A stretch of DNA of 64,000 nucleotides from Sphingobacterium chuzhouense (GTDB taxonomy: Bacteria; Bacteroidota; Bacteroidia; Sphingobacteriales; Sphingobacteriaceae). Positions 27,971 through 37,156 of the stretch are shown here, piece after piece. The DNA is taken from NCBI RefSeq assembly GCF_014692525.1, contig NZ_JACNYL010000001.1, positions 372,001 to 436,000 on the forward strand. Direction: 5' to 3'. Numbering within the stretch: position 1 is the stretch's first letter; the number at the start of each line of letters is the position of its first letter. The translations under genes were made by a program, and so were the position numbers. The notes beneath the pieces are model-generated. The model had not been told where the DNA came from, ran no database searches, and saw nothing but the letters and a program-made list of their open reading frames with translations.

Positions 27971-29302
27971 TTATTTTTTCCTGAATTTACTTGGTTTTCC
28001 TTTATGGCTCGTTGTTTTCCCTCTTGATGCCTTTTTCGTCCGTCCATTATCTTTTGGCGCATGCTTTTTCTCATGAAAAGCCCCTTTAAAATCCGGATCT
28101 TCTTTTCTTTTTTGATTATCTATTTCACGCGCTATCTCCTGACCTTCCTGAAAGTCTGTTTTTTCAATAAAAACTCCATCAGGAATAGGATATACCGGGA
28201 TTTTTTGTCGGATAAGTTTTTCGATCTTATCAAGGTAATATTTCTCCGCCGGATTACAAAACGTTATGGCGTCACCGTGATTAAACGCCCGCCCAGTACG
28301 ACCAATCCGATGCACATAATCTTCAATGACAATAGGTACGTCAAAATTAAACACGTGGCTTACGTTCGAGACATCCAAACCTCGAGCTGCGACATCTGTC
28401 GCAACTAAAATGCGAATGCTCCCTTCCTTAAAGGCATTGATTGAATTTATACGCGTGTTTTGTCCTTTGTTCGCATGAATAACCCGTACCTGCTCCTGTC
28501 CGTATTTCCGTTCTAGGTAATGGAAAACATTATCCGCAACCGTTTTTGTTTTGCAGAAAACGATAATTCGATGGAATGATTCATCATCTTTCAAAAGATG
28601 TTGCAGGAGATTGAGCTTGGTCTTTAAGTTGGGCACTTCATAAAGCGCTTGGGTTACGGTCTGCGCTGGGGTCGCCTGTTCTGTCACTTCAATAACTGTG
28701 GGGAACGCGAGAAAGTCACCTGCTATCTTGCGGACGAGTTCACTCATGGTAGCGGAGAAAAGAAGGTTTTGCCGTTTCCGCGGCACGACTTCCAGTATCC
28801 GATGGATTTTACCGATAAAGCCCATATCCATCATTTTATCGGCCTCGTCCATCACCAAAAATTTCAAGGATTTGGTGTTAATATCACCTTCCAGATAAAG
28901 GTCAAGGAAACGTCCTGGCGTCGCTACAATGATATCGCATCCTTTTGCTAATTGCTGTTTTTGTGTTTTAGGCCCTAAACCGCCATATAACAACACGGTA
29001 CGCAAATCGAGGTAAGTAGAAAACAAACGAATATGTTCGTCAATCTGCATCGCCAACTCACGCGTGGGAGATAAAATCAAGGCGCGGGGATCATTCCCTT
29101 GCGCGTATTTCAATTTCATGAGCATCGGCAACACAAAGGCAGCCGTTTTCCCTGTACCTGTTTGTGCAATTCCCATTACATCTTGTCCCGCAAGAATAGG
29201 TGTGATTGCTTTTTGTTGAATTTCCGTAGGAACAGTGTAGCCCGCTTCCACAATCGCATTTTGCAATTGCTTATTGAGCTTGAAATCTTCAAATGATGCC
29301 AT
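27971..29302 (-). CDS. DEAD-box RNA helicase, RhlE-like
   Basis: 443 residues with every helicase motif: Q-motif GYTVPTEIQQKAI, motif I AQTGTGKT, Ia PTRELAMQ, Ib ATPGRFLD, II DEAD, III SAT, IV IVFCKTK, V ATDVAARGLD and VI HRIGRTGR. The last 60 residues are very basic (ending KGKPSKFRKK), as in RhlE/CsdA-type enzymes that remodel rRNA and cold-shock mRNA. It unwinds short RNA duplexes with ATP. The TATCTTTG box upstream lies so close that the transcript may begin at or next to the ATG. Confidence 0.95.
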   Translation of the reverse strand: MASFEDFKLNKQLQNAIVEAGYTVPTEIQQKAITPILAGQDVMGIAQTGTGKTAAFVLPMLMKLKYAQGNDPRALILSPTRELAMQIDEHIRLFSTYLDLRTVLLYGGLGPKTQKQQLAKGCDIIVATPGRFLDLYLEGDINTKSLKFLVMDEADKMMDMGFIGKIHRILEVVPRKRQNLLFSATMSELVRKIAGDFLAFPTVIEVTEQATPAQTVTQALYEVPNLKTKLNLLQHLLKDDESFHRIIVFCKTKTVADNVFHYLERKYGQEQVRVIHANKGQNTRINSINAFKEGSIRILVATDVAARGLDVSNVSHVFNFDVPIVIEDYVHRIGRTGRAFNHGDAITFCNPAEKYYLDKIEKLIRQKIPVYPIPDGVFIEKTDFQEGQEIAREIDNQKRKEDPDFKGAFHEKKHAPKDNGRTKKASRGKTTSHKGKPSKFRKK

Positions 29303-29306
29303 TGAA

Positions 29307-29314
29307 CAAAGATA
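29307..29314 (-). promoter_or_regulatory. -7 box abutting the helicase start codon
   Basis: The minus strand reads TATCTTTG followed by TTCA and then ATG. Transcription usually starts a few bases after this box, which would place the start at or within a base or two of the ATG and predicts a leaderless mRNA. No -33 TTG is seen at 19-21 bases. Confidence 0.5.
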
Positions 29315-29331
29315 AGGAAAAGCACTATTAT

Positions 29332-29358
29332 TTTGATTTAATAAGGAATTAAATCAAA
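29332..29358. promoter_or_regulatory. Perfect 11-bp inverted repeat in the helicase / S46 divergent region
   Basis: TTTGATTTAAT (29332-29342), 5-base spacer AAGGA, ATTAAATCAAA (29348-29358). There is no T-tract, and it lies 24 bases upstream of the S46 ATG and 30 bases upstream of the helicase ATG, so a dimeric repressor site is more likely than a terminator. Confidence 0.5.
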
Positions 29359-29382
29359 TTTGCATATCAAAATTGGTTGAAT

Positions 29383-31521
29383 ATGAAGAAAATTTGGATT
29401 TTTATACTCCTTACCACAGTGAGTATGACCACATTCGCTGATGAGGGAATGTGGTTTTTAATGCATTTAAAACGTCTGAATGAGGCGGATATGCAAAAGA
29501 AAGGGCTGCAACTGACAGCCGAAGAAATCTACAGTATCAATAATTCCTCTCTGAAAGATGCCATCGTGCAATTTGCCGGTGGATGTACCGCCGAGATTGT
29601 GTCTGGTAAAGGATTGGTTTTCACCAATCACCATTGCGGTTACGGTGCCATCGCCGAGCTTTCTACACCGGAAAACGATTATTTGACAAACGGATTTTGG
29701 GCAAAATCATTGGAAGAAGAATTAAAACCCAAATCTTTATCGGTTCGTTTCTTCGTACGTATGGATGACGTTACCAAACGTATTCTGAGTTTGGTAAATG
29801 ATGACATGAACGAAAAAGAGCGGGAAAAAATCGTTAACCAGGAAATTGCCAAAATCGAACAGGAGAATAGCGAAAATGGTAAATACATTGTTTCCGTTAA
29901 ATCGTTTTATAACGGAAATGAATACTACTATTTCGTTTACCAAGATTACACGGATGTACGTTTGGTAGGTACACCTCCTAACAGCATTGGAAAATTTGGT
30001 GGAGATACCGACAATTGGGAATGGCCTAGACACACCGGTGATTTTTCTGTTTTCCGCGTATATGGAGATAAAGATGGTAATCCTGCCGCTTATTCAGAAG
30101 ACAACGTACCATTAACACCTAAGCATTTCTTGCCTATCAGCATTAAAGGTTTTCAAGAAGGTGATTTCTCTATGATTTTAGGCTATCCCGGACGTACAAA
30201 CCGTTGGATGCCTGCTGCCGGCATCGATCAAAATGTCCAGTATGCATACCCGGCATGGGTAGAAGCCTCTAAAGTAGGGATGGACGCGATGAAGAAGCAT
30301 ATGGACAGCGATCAAGCGGTAAAATTAAACTACGCTTCAACTTATTCCGGTGTTGCAAACTATTGGAAAAACCGCCAGGGAATGATTGACGCATTGACTA
30401 AACACCGTACCGCAGTCACCAAACGCAAGCAAGAAAAGAAATTTCAAAAATGGGCGAACAAAAAAGCTAATCGGGCAAAATATGGCGATGTACTTTCCGA
30501 CATTAATGCTTATTATGCCGCGACCAACGAAAAGGCGAGACATGATAACTATCTTATCGGTATGCTTCGTTCCTCGACATTTGCTCCGCTTCCTTACAGC
30601 TTGGGAAATGCTTTAAAACAGTATGCTGCGGCTAATGAAAAGGGACGTACGGACATGTTACCACGTCTGGAAAATGGAATTGCTGAGACCTTTGAAAACC
30701 TCTATCTTCCATTGGAAATTGACGTTTTGTCTGACGAATTGAACCTCTATGCTGCAAAAGCGGGAAATATCGCGCCTTATATACAGGAGCTCGCTTCCAA
30801 AAATAATGGCAATTTCAAAACAGTTGTTCAGACAGCTTTCGACCAAAGTATTTTTGCTTCGACAGACAAACTGAATTCGTTTTTAGCCAACCCGTCAGTA
30901 GACGTGATTGATAACGATCCACTTTACTTGATTTCCACCGCTTTAATGGATAAATACAGAGAAAGAACACCGGAGATAGAAGCTTTAGATAATAAATTCC
31001 AGTCGGCTTACCGCAAATATATAGCTGGTACATTGGAAGCAAATCCGAAAGGAAAATACTATCCAGATGCGAATTCCACTTTGCGGTTGACCTATGGAAC
31101 AATCCGTGCCTTACCGAAGGATACTCGTAATGATGCGAAAATCAACAACTATACAACCCTAAAAGGTACAATTGCGAAATATCAACCCGGTGACGAGGAG
31201 TTTGATTTGCCCCAACGTTTGATGGATTTATATGAAGCGAAAGACTACGGCCGATATGCAGATAAAGACGGCCACATGTCAGTAAATTTCTTAAGCGATC
31301 AAGATATCACAGGAGGGAATTCGGGCTCTCCGGTACTAAATGGAAACGGCGAACTTATCGGTTTGGCCTTTGACGGAAATATTGAAGCCATGGCGGGTGA
31401 TGTCATCTTTGATCCGGTCTTGCAACGCACCATATCAGTCGATATCCGTTATGTATTGTTCATCATCGATAAGTTTGCCGGTGCACAAAATATCATTGAT
31501 GAGCTGAAAATTGTAGAATAA
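29383..31521 (+). CDS. S46-family dipeptidyl-peptidase, DPP7-type
   Basis: 712 residues from the ATG at 29383 (a TTG two codons earlier does not improve the signal peptide MKKIWIFILLTTVSMTTFA). Catalytic triad: His in VFTNHHCGYG (about residue 83), Asp in FGGDTDNWEWPRHTGD, Ser in GGNSGSPVLNG. It removes dipeptides from peptide N-termini in the periplasm, feeding amino-acid-using Bacteroidota. Eighteen residues after the catalytic Ser the sequence is FDGN; Porphyromonas DPP11 has Arg at this place and prefers acidic P1, DPP7 has Gly and prefers hydrophobic P1, so this is predicted to be DPP7-like. Length agrees with the family. Confidence 0.93.
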   Translation: MKKIWIFILLTTVSMTTFADEGMWFLMHLKRLNEADMQKKGLQLTAEEIYSINNSSLKDAIVQFAGGCTAEIVSGKGLVFTNHHCGYGAIAELSTPENDYLTNGFWAKSLEEELKPKSLSVRFFVRMDDVTKRILSLVNDDMNEKEREKIVNQEIAKIEQENSENGKYIVSVKSFYNGNEYYYFVYQDYTDVRLVGTPPNSIGKFGGDTDNWEWPRHTGDFSVFRVYGDKDGNPAAYSEDNVPLTPKHFLPISIKGFQEGDFSMILGYPGRTNRWMPAAGIDQNVQYAYPAWVEASKVGMDAMKKHMDSDQAVKLNYASTYSGVANYWKNRQGMIDALTKHRTAVTKRKQEKKFQKWANKKANRAKYGDVLSDINAYYAATNEKARHDNYLIGMLRSSTFAPLPYSLGNALKQYAAANEKGRTDMLPRLENGIAETFENLYLPLEIDVLSDELNLYAAKAGNIAPYIQELASKNNGNFKTVVQTAFDQSIFASTDKLNSFLANPSVDVIDNDPLYLISTALMDKYRERTPEIEALDNKFQSAYRKYIAGTLEANPKGKYYPDANSTLRLTYGTIRALPKDTRNDAKINNYTTLKGTIAKYQPGDEEFDLPQRLMDLYEAKDYGRYADKDGHMSVNFLSDQDITGGNSGSPVLNGNGELIGLAFDGNIEAMAGDVIFDPVLQRTISVDIRYVLFIIDKFAGAQNIIDELKIVE

Positions 31522-31655
31522 TACCGTCAAACGAAATTTATTTTTCGTTTTTAATACAAAAATTGCACTTTACAACGTTGTTTTTGTATATTTAGCTTGT
31601 ATTTTTAATCAGCTTAAAATATAATATTCATAAAAACTAAATTATTTTTTGAAAA

Positions 31656-31835
31656 ATGGAAAACTACAACAAACTAAAAGACTTGGTAGCATCTATCGAA
31701 GCTGATGCAGACAAGTTCTTCAACAATGGTAATTCAGCTGCAGGAACTCGCGTACGTAAGGGTTTACAAGAAATCAAAACGTTAGCTCAAGAAATTCGTA
31801 ATGAGGTAACTTCAAAGAAAAACGAAGGAAAATAG
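31656..31835 (+). CDS. Histone H1-like (Hc1-type) small basic protein
   Basis: 59 residues: MENYNKLKDLVASIEADADKF is the start, then NNGNSAAGTRVRKGLQEIK and the basic tail VTSKKNEGK. The segment AAGTRVRKGLQEIKTLAQEIR is the hallmark of the short Hc1-like proteins of Bacteroidota, which are thought to bind DNA. The upstream gap of about 130 bases ends in a run of A/T. A strong terminator follows, so it is a single-gene unit. Confidence 0.9.
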   Translation: MENYNKLKDLVASIEADADKFFNNGNSAAGTRVRKGLQEIKTLAQEIRNEVTSKKNEGK

Positions 31836-31859
31836 TTCTTTCATATGTATGACTTAAAA

Positions 31860-31891
31860 AGTCCGATTGCATGCAATCGGGCTTTTTTTTT
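31860..31891 (+). terminator. Strong intrinsic terminator after the histone-like gene
   Basis: CCGATTGCATGCAATCGG is a perfect 18-base palindrome, extended by AGT/GCT, followed by nine T. Confidence 0.9.
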
Positions 31892-31910
31892 AGGAACATA
31901 ATGATCTCTT

Positions 31911-32702
31911 CTAAAGAAACATGGCCGCCAGTAATAAGTTAAATTGTTGATCCGTCATCCAACGCCCGAGAATGTCCTTCAGCCTACCTTGTGCTTCTTT
32001 ACGCGTCATCGGCTGATCCCTTTTTCTACCTACAGTCGTTTTTAAAGTAGGAGAACCAAACTTCACATCTGTTGCATAAATATTGAAATGCTGCTCTGGT
32101 ACAACTAATCCCAAAATCATTCCGGGAAGTCCATGTACTGTACCCGGTCCTGCCGATATTGGAATTTGGTCGGTATAGAATGCGACCACATATACCGAGT
32201 CTAATGTAACGCCATTGGCTCTACGGCAATCATATCCCGCGATGTTACGATATTCATTCGTAATCTTCCACTTTACTTGCAGCAGCGAGTCTTGGATGAG
32301 AACCGGAGATCCACCTAATTCAAAAGCGGATTTTAATGTGGATTTAGACAGGTCTTGATAGAGTGTCTGTTGATAATCAAGCAAACCCATCCGAATTAGA
32401 TTATTAATGATGGGATCGTAAGTTTCAGAAACATTTTCCATACTCATTTCCTGTCCACGAAAAGAAACTTTTTTCTTCAATACAGCGGTCTCCGAAACCC
32501 TATCCTGCAATTCCTGAAAATACGTTTTGCTAAAATCACCGTCTTTTAACGTCGAGATATGTCGCCTGAGCAAGTTTTTGACGTGTACCGTCTTATCATA
32601 AAGAATAGTACCTTCCGTCGGGAAATAAGCATGTTGTGCCTTTGCCGCTCCAGTGATAAAAACAGCTGTCACTATTGTAATTATATAGATTGCTCTTTTC
32701 AT
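31911..32702 (-). CDS. GLPGLI-family secreted protein
   Basis: 263 residues from the ATG at 32702, which opens a signal peptide (MKRAIYIITIVTAVFITGAA) and overlaps the previous stop as TAATG. The family motif is seen as GPGTVHGLPGMILGL, preceded by IAGYDCRRANG and VVAFYTDQIPIS. GLPGLI proteins are periplasmic or surface Bacteroidota proteins of unknown biochemical role, often encoded just after a beta-barrel receptor, as here. A role in uptake of, or response to, the ligand of that barrel is a guess. Confidence 0.92.
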   Translation of the reverse strand: MKRAIYIITIVTAVFITGAAKAQHAYFPTEGTILYDKTVHVKNLLRRHISTLKDGDFSKTYFQELQDRVSETAVLKKKVSFRGQEMSMENVSETYDPIINNLIRMGLLDYQQTLYQDLSKSTLKSAFELGGSPVLIQDSLLQVKWKITNEYRNIAGYDCRRANGVTLDSVYVVAFYTDQIPISAGPGTVHGLPGMILGLVVPEQHFNIYATDVKFGSPTLKTTVGRKRDQPMTRKEAQGRLKDILGRWMTDQQFNLLLAAMFL

Positions 32703-35467
32703 TATTCTTTTCCTCCTTTCATGGATGTAAAATCCCAACTGACTTTCAACATGAAATATCGAGATATGGTATTGTATGTATTTTGTGAAATTGCGCTGCC
32801 CGATTGAAATCTCCTGAAACCTTTATTCTGGTTAAAAATATCGTTGACATAAAAATCCACAACAAGGCTTTCATCCTTTAAGAATTTCTTTGATATCCCA
32901 GGCTTGAATAACAAGAGTTCAAATTTCTCATTCAGCGCTTTTGTCGGCGCCTCATAATTATAAGTCATATTTCCATAAAAACTTAGTTTCCAAGGTAATT
33001 TCCAAGAATACCAAACATTGGTATTATAAACGAAACCAGAGCTGTTCAGTTCAGGTTGTAAAGAAGTTTCCATCAACCGCCATCCAGGATAAAAACCAAT
33101 ATTGAAATCGATATTCTTTGTTGTATTCTTAGAAAGGTTCAAACCGAAAGAGTAGTCATAATTCGTATTCTCGTTCAATTGTGAATTGATATAATTATAA
33201 TAATTATTGTAGCTTCCATTTCCCGAAATACGCGCTTTCAACTGTATTTTTTTACTCACGTCAAAACCTCCACCTAGCCATATCCGACCATTATTTGCAA
33301 CATATCCGTCCAAATTTTCATAGAACAACGTCCGCACACCGTTTTCGATCATTACATTCTGTTGAATCGCATTTCGGGTTTGCCTCCACTCTAGATCGAC
33401 ATATAAATTGGTCCCTTTCATCATATTATAGTTGCTATAATACATATTATATCGGTCGTTACGTGCCGGAGTCAGGTCTTCGTTCCCCACCACTATATTT
33501 AACGGATCCTGATTCTGTCGAAGCGGCTGGATCTGCGAGAGCGATGGCAGCGTATTCGAATGATTATAGTGAAAACCGACGGTTCTGTTGCCCCTAAAAT
33601 TATACCGTAATCTTGCCGAAGGGTTGTAGGTAAAAAAGTCACGGCTTGCACTCAGGTCTTCGTAATTATTTTGTTGGAACATATCATCGTTCCTAAAATT
33701 ATTTGTAAAATTAGCTTCGAATTTCTCCAGTTTATAGTTGAGGGCGACGTTAACCGCATTTCTTATCGTATTGAAATTAAAGTCACTGCTGAATACTTCA
33801 TCAAAATCTGTATAATTACCATCGTCGTCCTTGTTGTAGGAGGTGTTAATGGCGTGTGCTCTTGACATATTATATTCATACCCGACAGAAGAGTTCAATT
33901 TGGAAGTAATCGGTTCGGTATAAGTCAATGAAGTGGTTATGCTATTCGATTGACGATCTATTTCTTTTTGTTGGTCTGTAGGAACGGACACGATATTACC
34001 ACTGTTGTCTAAGGTATCAAGAGTAGAGTTCAAAAAGCCCGACCCTTTGTTATCACTGACATTTCCCCCAAACCGAAAGGATGCCGAACGCCCCGTTTTC
34101 TTGAACCGCCTTGTAAGATAACCCCGGTAGTTGAAGTCCGTGTTATCGGATATAGAACTCTCCGTTCTGTCGTTACTATTCACAAAGTCACCATTTTCAT
34201 CCCAAGAAGAAGCCTCTGTGCGGCTATTCGATTCTGATTTGCCTTTTGATGCTGATAGATTGATCGTAAGGGTGGTCAATGAGTCTATTTTCAAGTCGTA
34301 TTTTGTATTAAACCTATGCCTTCGGGCATCGGTTTCCCGAGTGGATGTACTGGATGTATTTAATTCTTCATTACCCGGCAAACTATTTCTGGATAGGGAG
34401 CTCTCTACCACGTCATTTTGGATCATGCCGTATTTATAACTTCCATTCAGTTTATGCTTATTTTCTTTCCAGGCGTCCAAAAAACTTACACCTGTACTCA
34501 GTGCTTCAGGCCTTCCTTTACCATCCCAGCGGTCGAAACTATCACCGCTATATATCATATACATATCTCCACCATCCGTCATTCCGGTCTCCATACTCGA
34601 CATACCGAATTTCTCTGCTTCCTGCCAATTTAAACTTAGATTGCCGTCATTAGCTCCCATGAGATAAGCTCCAATTTTTTGGCTACCATTAAATTTGTTA
34701 AGGGCGAGCTTTCCTAAATAGAAATCATCCGTACCTCCCGCACCTTCTACCTTGCCAAACATTCCTTTTTTGGCATCCTCTTTCAATTTAACATTTATAG
34801 TCTGTATACGTTGCCCGTCATCCACACCTGTACGCTCTGTTTCTTCGGATTTCTTTTCATATAATTGAACTTTGTCCACCATATCTGAACGGATATTGCG
34901 CGTTACCAATGTCGGATCATCACCGAAAAACTCCTCACCATCCACCAGTACTTTCTCTACGGTCTTCCCTTGGGCAGTTATCTTACCATCCGCATCTACC
35001 GAAATACCGGGCAATACCTTTAATAAATCTTCTACTTTTGCATTTTTTTCAACAACAAAACTTGATGCATCATATTCTGTTGTATCTCCTTTTATAACGA
35101 CAGGAATTTTACCGGTCACAATAACCTCTTCAATTAAATGGCTTATACTAGTCAATTTTACGTCCCCCAAATTCACGTCCCCATCATCTCCAATATGTTT
35201 AAAATAATCCCCGTATTTAGGATAGCTCACAATTACCAAATACGGAATCGTGTCTGGTTTAAGCAGCTTAAACCCACCATTTTCACCCGCTCTTGTATGC
35301 GCTATCAAAATAGAGTCTTTAGCTTGCAATAGCATTATCGTAGCGTTTACAAGTGAGGTTTGGTCGCTTTCATCCAGTACCTTACCCGTGATGGTTGTTT
35401 GTGCCCGCAAATGAGTAAAACAACCCAAAAAAAAGAGTGTAAAAAATAATATAGATAGTCTTTTCAT
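32702..35467 (-). CDS. TonB-dependent-receptor-like outer-membrane protein with regulatory-like N-terminus
   Basis: 921 residues. Signal peptide ending LRAQ, a carboxypeptidase-regulatory-like domain (TTITGKVLDESDQTSLVNATI, about 24-105), a plug-like region (KVEDLLKVLPGISVDADGKI, GKTVEKVLVDGEEFFGDDP), and a long beta-barrel from about 240 made of aromatic-rich strands such as LRYNFRGNRTVGFHYNHS. It belongs to the group of outer-membrane beta-barrel proteins paired with GLPGLI genes. No TonB box is evident. The substrate is unknown. The barrel ends in MLKVSWDFTSMKGGKE, a few residues beyond the last strand. Translational coupling to the GLPGLI gene (TAATG) supports a joint function. Confidence 0.88.
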   Translation of the reverse strand: MKRLSILFFTLFFLGCFTHLRAQTTITGKVLDESDQTSLVNATIMLLQAKDSILIAHTRAGENGGFKLLKPDTIPYLVIVSYPKYGDYFKHIGDDGDVNLGDVKLTSISHLIEEVIVTGKIPVVIKGDTTEYDASSFVVEKNAKVEDLLKVLPGISVDADGKITAQGKTVEKVLVDGEEFFGDDPTLVTRNIRSDMVDKVQLYEKKSEETERTGVDDGQRIQTINVKLKEDAKKGMFGKVEGAGGTDDFYLGKLALNKFNGSQKIGAYLMGANDGNLSLNWQEAEKFGMSSMETGMTDGGDMYMIYSGDSFDRWDGKGRPEALSTGVSFLDAWKENKHKLNGSYKYGMIQNDVVESSLSRNSLPGNEELNTSSTSTRETDARRHRFNTKYDLKIDSLTTLTINLSASKGKSESNSRTEASSWDENGDFVNSNDRTESSISDNTDFNYRGYLTRRFKKTGRSASFRFGGNVSDNKGSGFLNSTLDTLDNSGNIVSVPTDQQKEIDRQSNSITTSLTYTEPITSKLNSSVGYEYNMSRAHAINTSYNKDDDGNYTDFDEVFSSDFNFNTIRNAVNVALNYKLEKFEANFTNNFRNDDMFQQNNYEDLSASRDFFTYNPSARLRYNFRGNRTVGFHYNHSNTLPSLSQIQPLRQNQDPLNIVVGNEDLTPARNDRYNMYYSNYNMMKGTNLYVDLEWRQTRNAIQQNVMIENGVRTLFYENLDGYVANNGRIWLGGGFDVSKKIQLKARISGNGSYNNYYNYINSQLNENTNYDYSFGLNLSKNTTKNIDFNIGFYPGWRLMETSLQPELNSSGFVYNTNVWYSWKLPWKLSFYGNMTYNYEAPTKALNEKFELLLFKPGISKKFLKDESLVVDFYVNDIFNQNKGFRRFQSGSAISQNTYNTISRYFMLKVSWDFTSMKGGKE

Positions 35468-35666
35468 TAAATTGGTAGCTAAAATTCATAAACTAACGCC
35501 TCTACGAAAATATCATAATTATATCACAATTCATTTTTTTTCGAAATCTTTAGCATTTTTTAACATCTTAGAATTTGTCTTTTCCTTTTTATTTAGCATA
35601 AATTATAATTGGTACTTTTCCTCTAAAAACATGTTTTCAATGGGTAGAGGAGAGCTAAATTAAAAG

Positions 35667-35710
35667 TTCATTTTATATGCAGAAGCGATTAAATTGCATA
35701 TAAAAATGAA
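35667..35710. promoter_or_regulatory. Long dyad over the M20 dipeptidase promoter
   Basis: TTCATTTTATATGCA (35667-35681) faces TGCATATAAAAATGAA (35695-35710): 15 pairs with one bulged A and a 13-base centre. The right arm starts in the -33 TTG and fills the spacer to the -7 box, a position where a bound repressor would block polymerase. Confidence 0.5.
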
Positions 35711-35724
35711 TTTATTTAGGTTTG
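35694..35724 (+). promoter_or_regulatory. Promoter of the M20 dipeptidase gene
   Basis: TTG (35694-35696), 20 bases, TAGGTTTG (35717-35724): both elements and the spacing fit the Bacteroidota housekeeping consensus. The ATG lies 15 bases after the box, so the leader should be short. Confidence 0.65.
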
Positions 35725-35739
35725 TAAAAACACAACATT

Positions 35740-37110
35740 ATGCAGACAATAAAAGAATATGTCCAATCCAATAAGGATAGATTTTTAGAAGAATTATTCG
35801 CATTATTACGTTTCCCATCTATAAGTGCCGATTCCAAATACAAAGAAGACATTGTAAAGACAGCCAACTTTGTTGCCGATAAATTGAAAGAAGCGGGTGC
35901 TGACAGGGTAGAAGTTTGTCCAACGGCAGGAAATCCCATCGTTTACGGAGAAAAAATTGTTGACCCGTCTCTTCCGACAGTTTTGGTATACGGGCATTAT
36001 GACGTACAACCAGCCGATCCTTTGGAATTGTGGGATACTCCTCCATTTGAACCTACCATCCGTGATGGAAAAATTTACGCAAGAGGCGCTGCGGACGATA
36101 AAGGGCAATTTTACATGCACGTCAAGGCATTCGAATACATGATGAAGAATAATTCCTTGACCTGTAACATTAAATTTATGATCGAAGGCGAAGAAGAAGT
36201 AGGCTCTGCCAATTTAGGAACTTTTGTCAAAGAGAATAAAGAGCGTTTAAAGAATGATGTCATCGTCATTTCCGATACGTCTATGATCAGTCTTGAACAA
36301 CCTTCGTTGGAAACGGGATTGCGAGGACTTTCTTATGTAGAAGTAGAAGTCTCGGGGCCAAACCGCGATCTACATTCAGGCGTCTACGGGGGCGGCGTTG
36401 CGAATCCTGCAACCATCCTTGCTAAACTTATCGCCTCATTGCATGACGAAAATAATCATATTGCCATTCCCGGATTTTATGACGATGTCGCAGAATTAAG
36501 CAAAGAAGAAAGAGAGGCGTTGAACAAGGCTCCTTTTGATATAGAAGAATATAAGGCTGATCTGGGTATTGACGAGGTGTGGGGAGAAGAAGGGTATACA
36601 ACAATCGAACGTACCGGAATCCGTCCAACGCTAGAGGTAAACGGTATGTGGGGTGGTTATATCGGTGAAGGAGCGAAAACGGTATTACCAGCTAAAGCTC
36701 ACGCTAAAATATCCATGCGATTGGTTCCTAATCAAAATTCAGAAAAGATTACCAATTTGTTCAAAAAACATTTTGAAGCGATCGCTCCCCCTTACGTGAA
36801 AGTAGTGGTGACACCGCATCATGGCGGTGAGCCGGTAGTAACACCTACGGATAGTATGGCTTACCAAGCGGCCGAGAAAGCATTAGAAGAAGCTTTCAAC
36901 AAAAAGCCTATTCCGACCCGCGGTGGAGGCTCCATTCCAATCGTAGCACTGTTTGAAAAAGAGCTGAACGTAAAGACTGTTTTGCTAGGCTTTGGACTTG
37001 ACAGCGATAATCTGCATTCACCGAATGAAAAATACGGTATAGAGAACTATTTGAAAGGTATCGAAACTATTCCCTTATTCTTCAAATATTATGCTGAATT
37101 GAATAAATAG
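35740..37110 (+). CDS. M20-family dipeptidase
   Basis: 456-residue cytosolic metallopeptidase. Zinc ligands and catalytic residues appear in VLVYGHYDVQPADP, ARGAADDKGQ, EGEEEVGS, VISDTSMIS and, near the end, DNLHSPNEKYG. The lid/dimerisation domain sits between about 200 and 345 (NRDLHSGVYGGGVANP). The architecture and length match bacterial M20 dipeptidases (relatives of CNDP and DapE) that split dipeptides and N-acyl amino acids. It would process the dipeptides released by the S46 and M28 peptidases. There is no signal peptide. A palindromic 28-base repeat follows the stop. Confidence 0.93.
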   Translation: MQTIKEYVQSNKDRFLEELFALLRFPSISADSKYKEDIVKTANFVADKLKEAGADRVEVCPTAGNPIVYGEKIVDPSLPTVLVYGHYDVQPADPLELWDTPPFEPTIRDGKIYARGAADDKGQFYMHVKAFEYMMKNNSLTCNIKFMIEGEEEVGSANLGTFVKENKERLKNDVIVISDTSMISLEQPSLETGLRGLSYVEVEVSGPNRDLHSGVYGGGVANPATILAKLIASLHDENNHIAIPGFYDDVAELSKEEREALNKAPFDIEEYKADLGIDEVWGEEGYTTIERTGIRPTLEVNGMWGGYIGEGAKTVLPAKAHAKISMRLVPNQNSEKITNLFKKHFEAIAPPYVKVVVTPHHGGEPVVTPTDSMAYQAAEKALEEAFNKKPIPTRGGGSIPIVALFEKELNVKTVLLGFGLDSDNLHSPNEKYGIENYLKGIETIPLFFKYYAELNK

Positions 37111-37119
37111 ATTATAATT

Positions 37120-37147
37120 GTAGAGACGTGGCGTGCTACGTCTCTAC
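37120..37147. repeat. Short palindromic intergenic repeat, GTAGAGACG type
   Basis: GTAGAGACGTGGC, GT, GCTACGTCTCTAC: 13-base arms with a single G-T wobble pair. GTAGAGACGT-type palindromes of this kind are dispersed in many Bacteroidota and cyanobacterial genomes and are probably mobilised as MITE- or REP-like elements. It begins 9 bases after the dipeptidase stop. Only one copy is seen in this window. Confidence 0.6.
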
Positions 37148-37156
37148 GTATTAGGT

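Noticed and set aside
37133-37156. GTG start for the acyltransferase
   Set aside because: It lies inside a palindromic repeat; the ATG at 37157 begins directly before the normal N-terminus.
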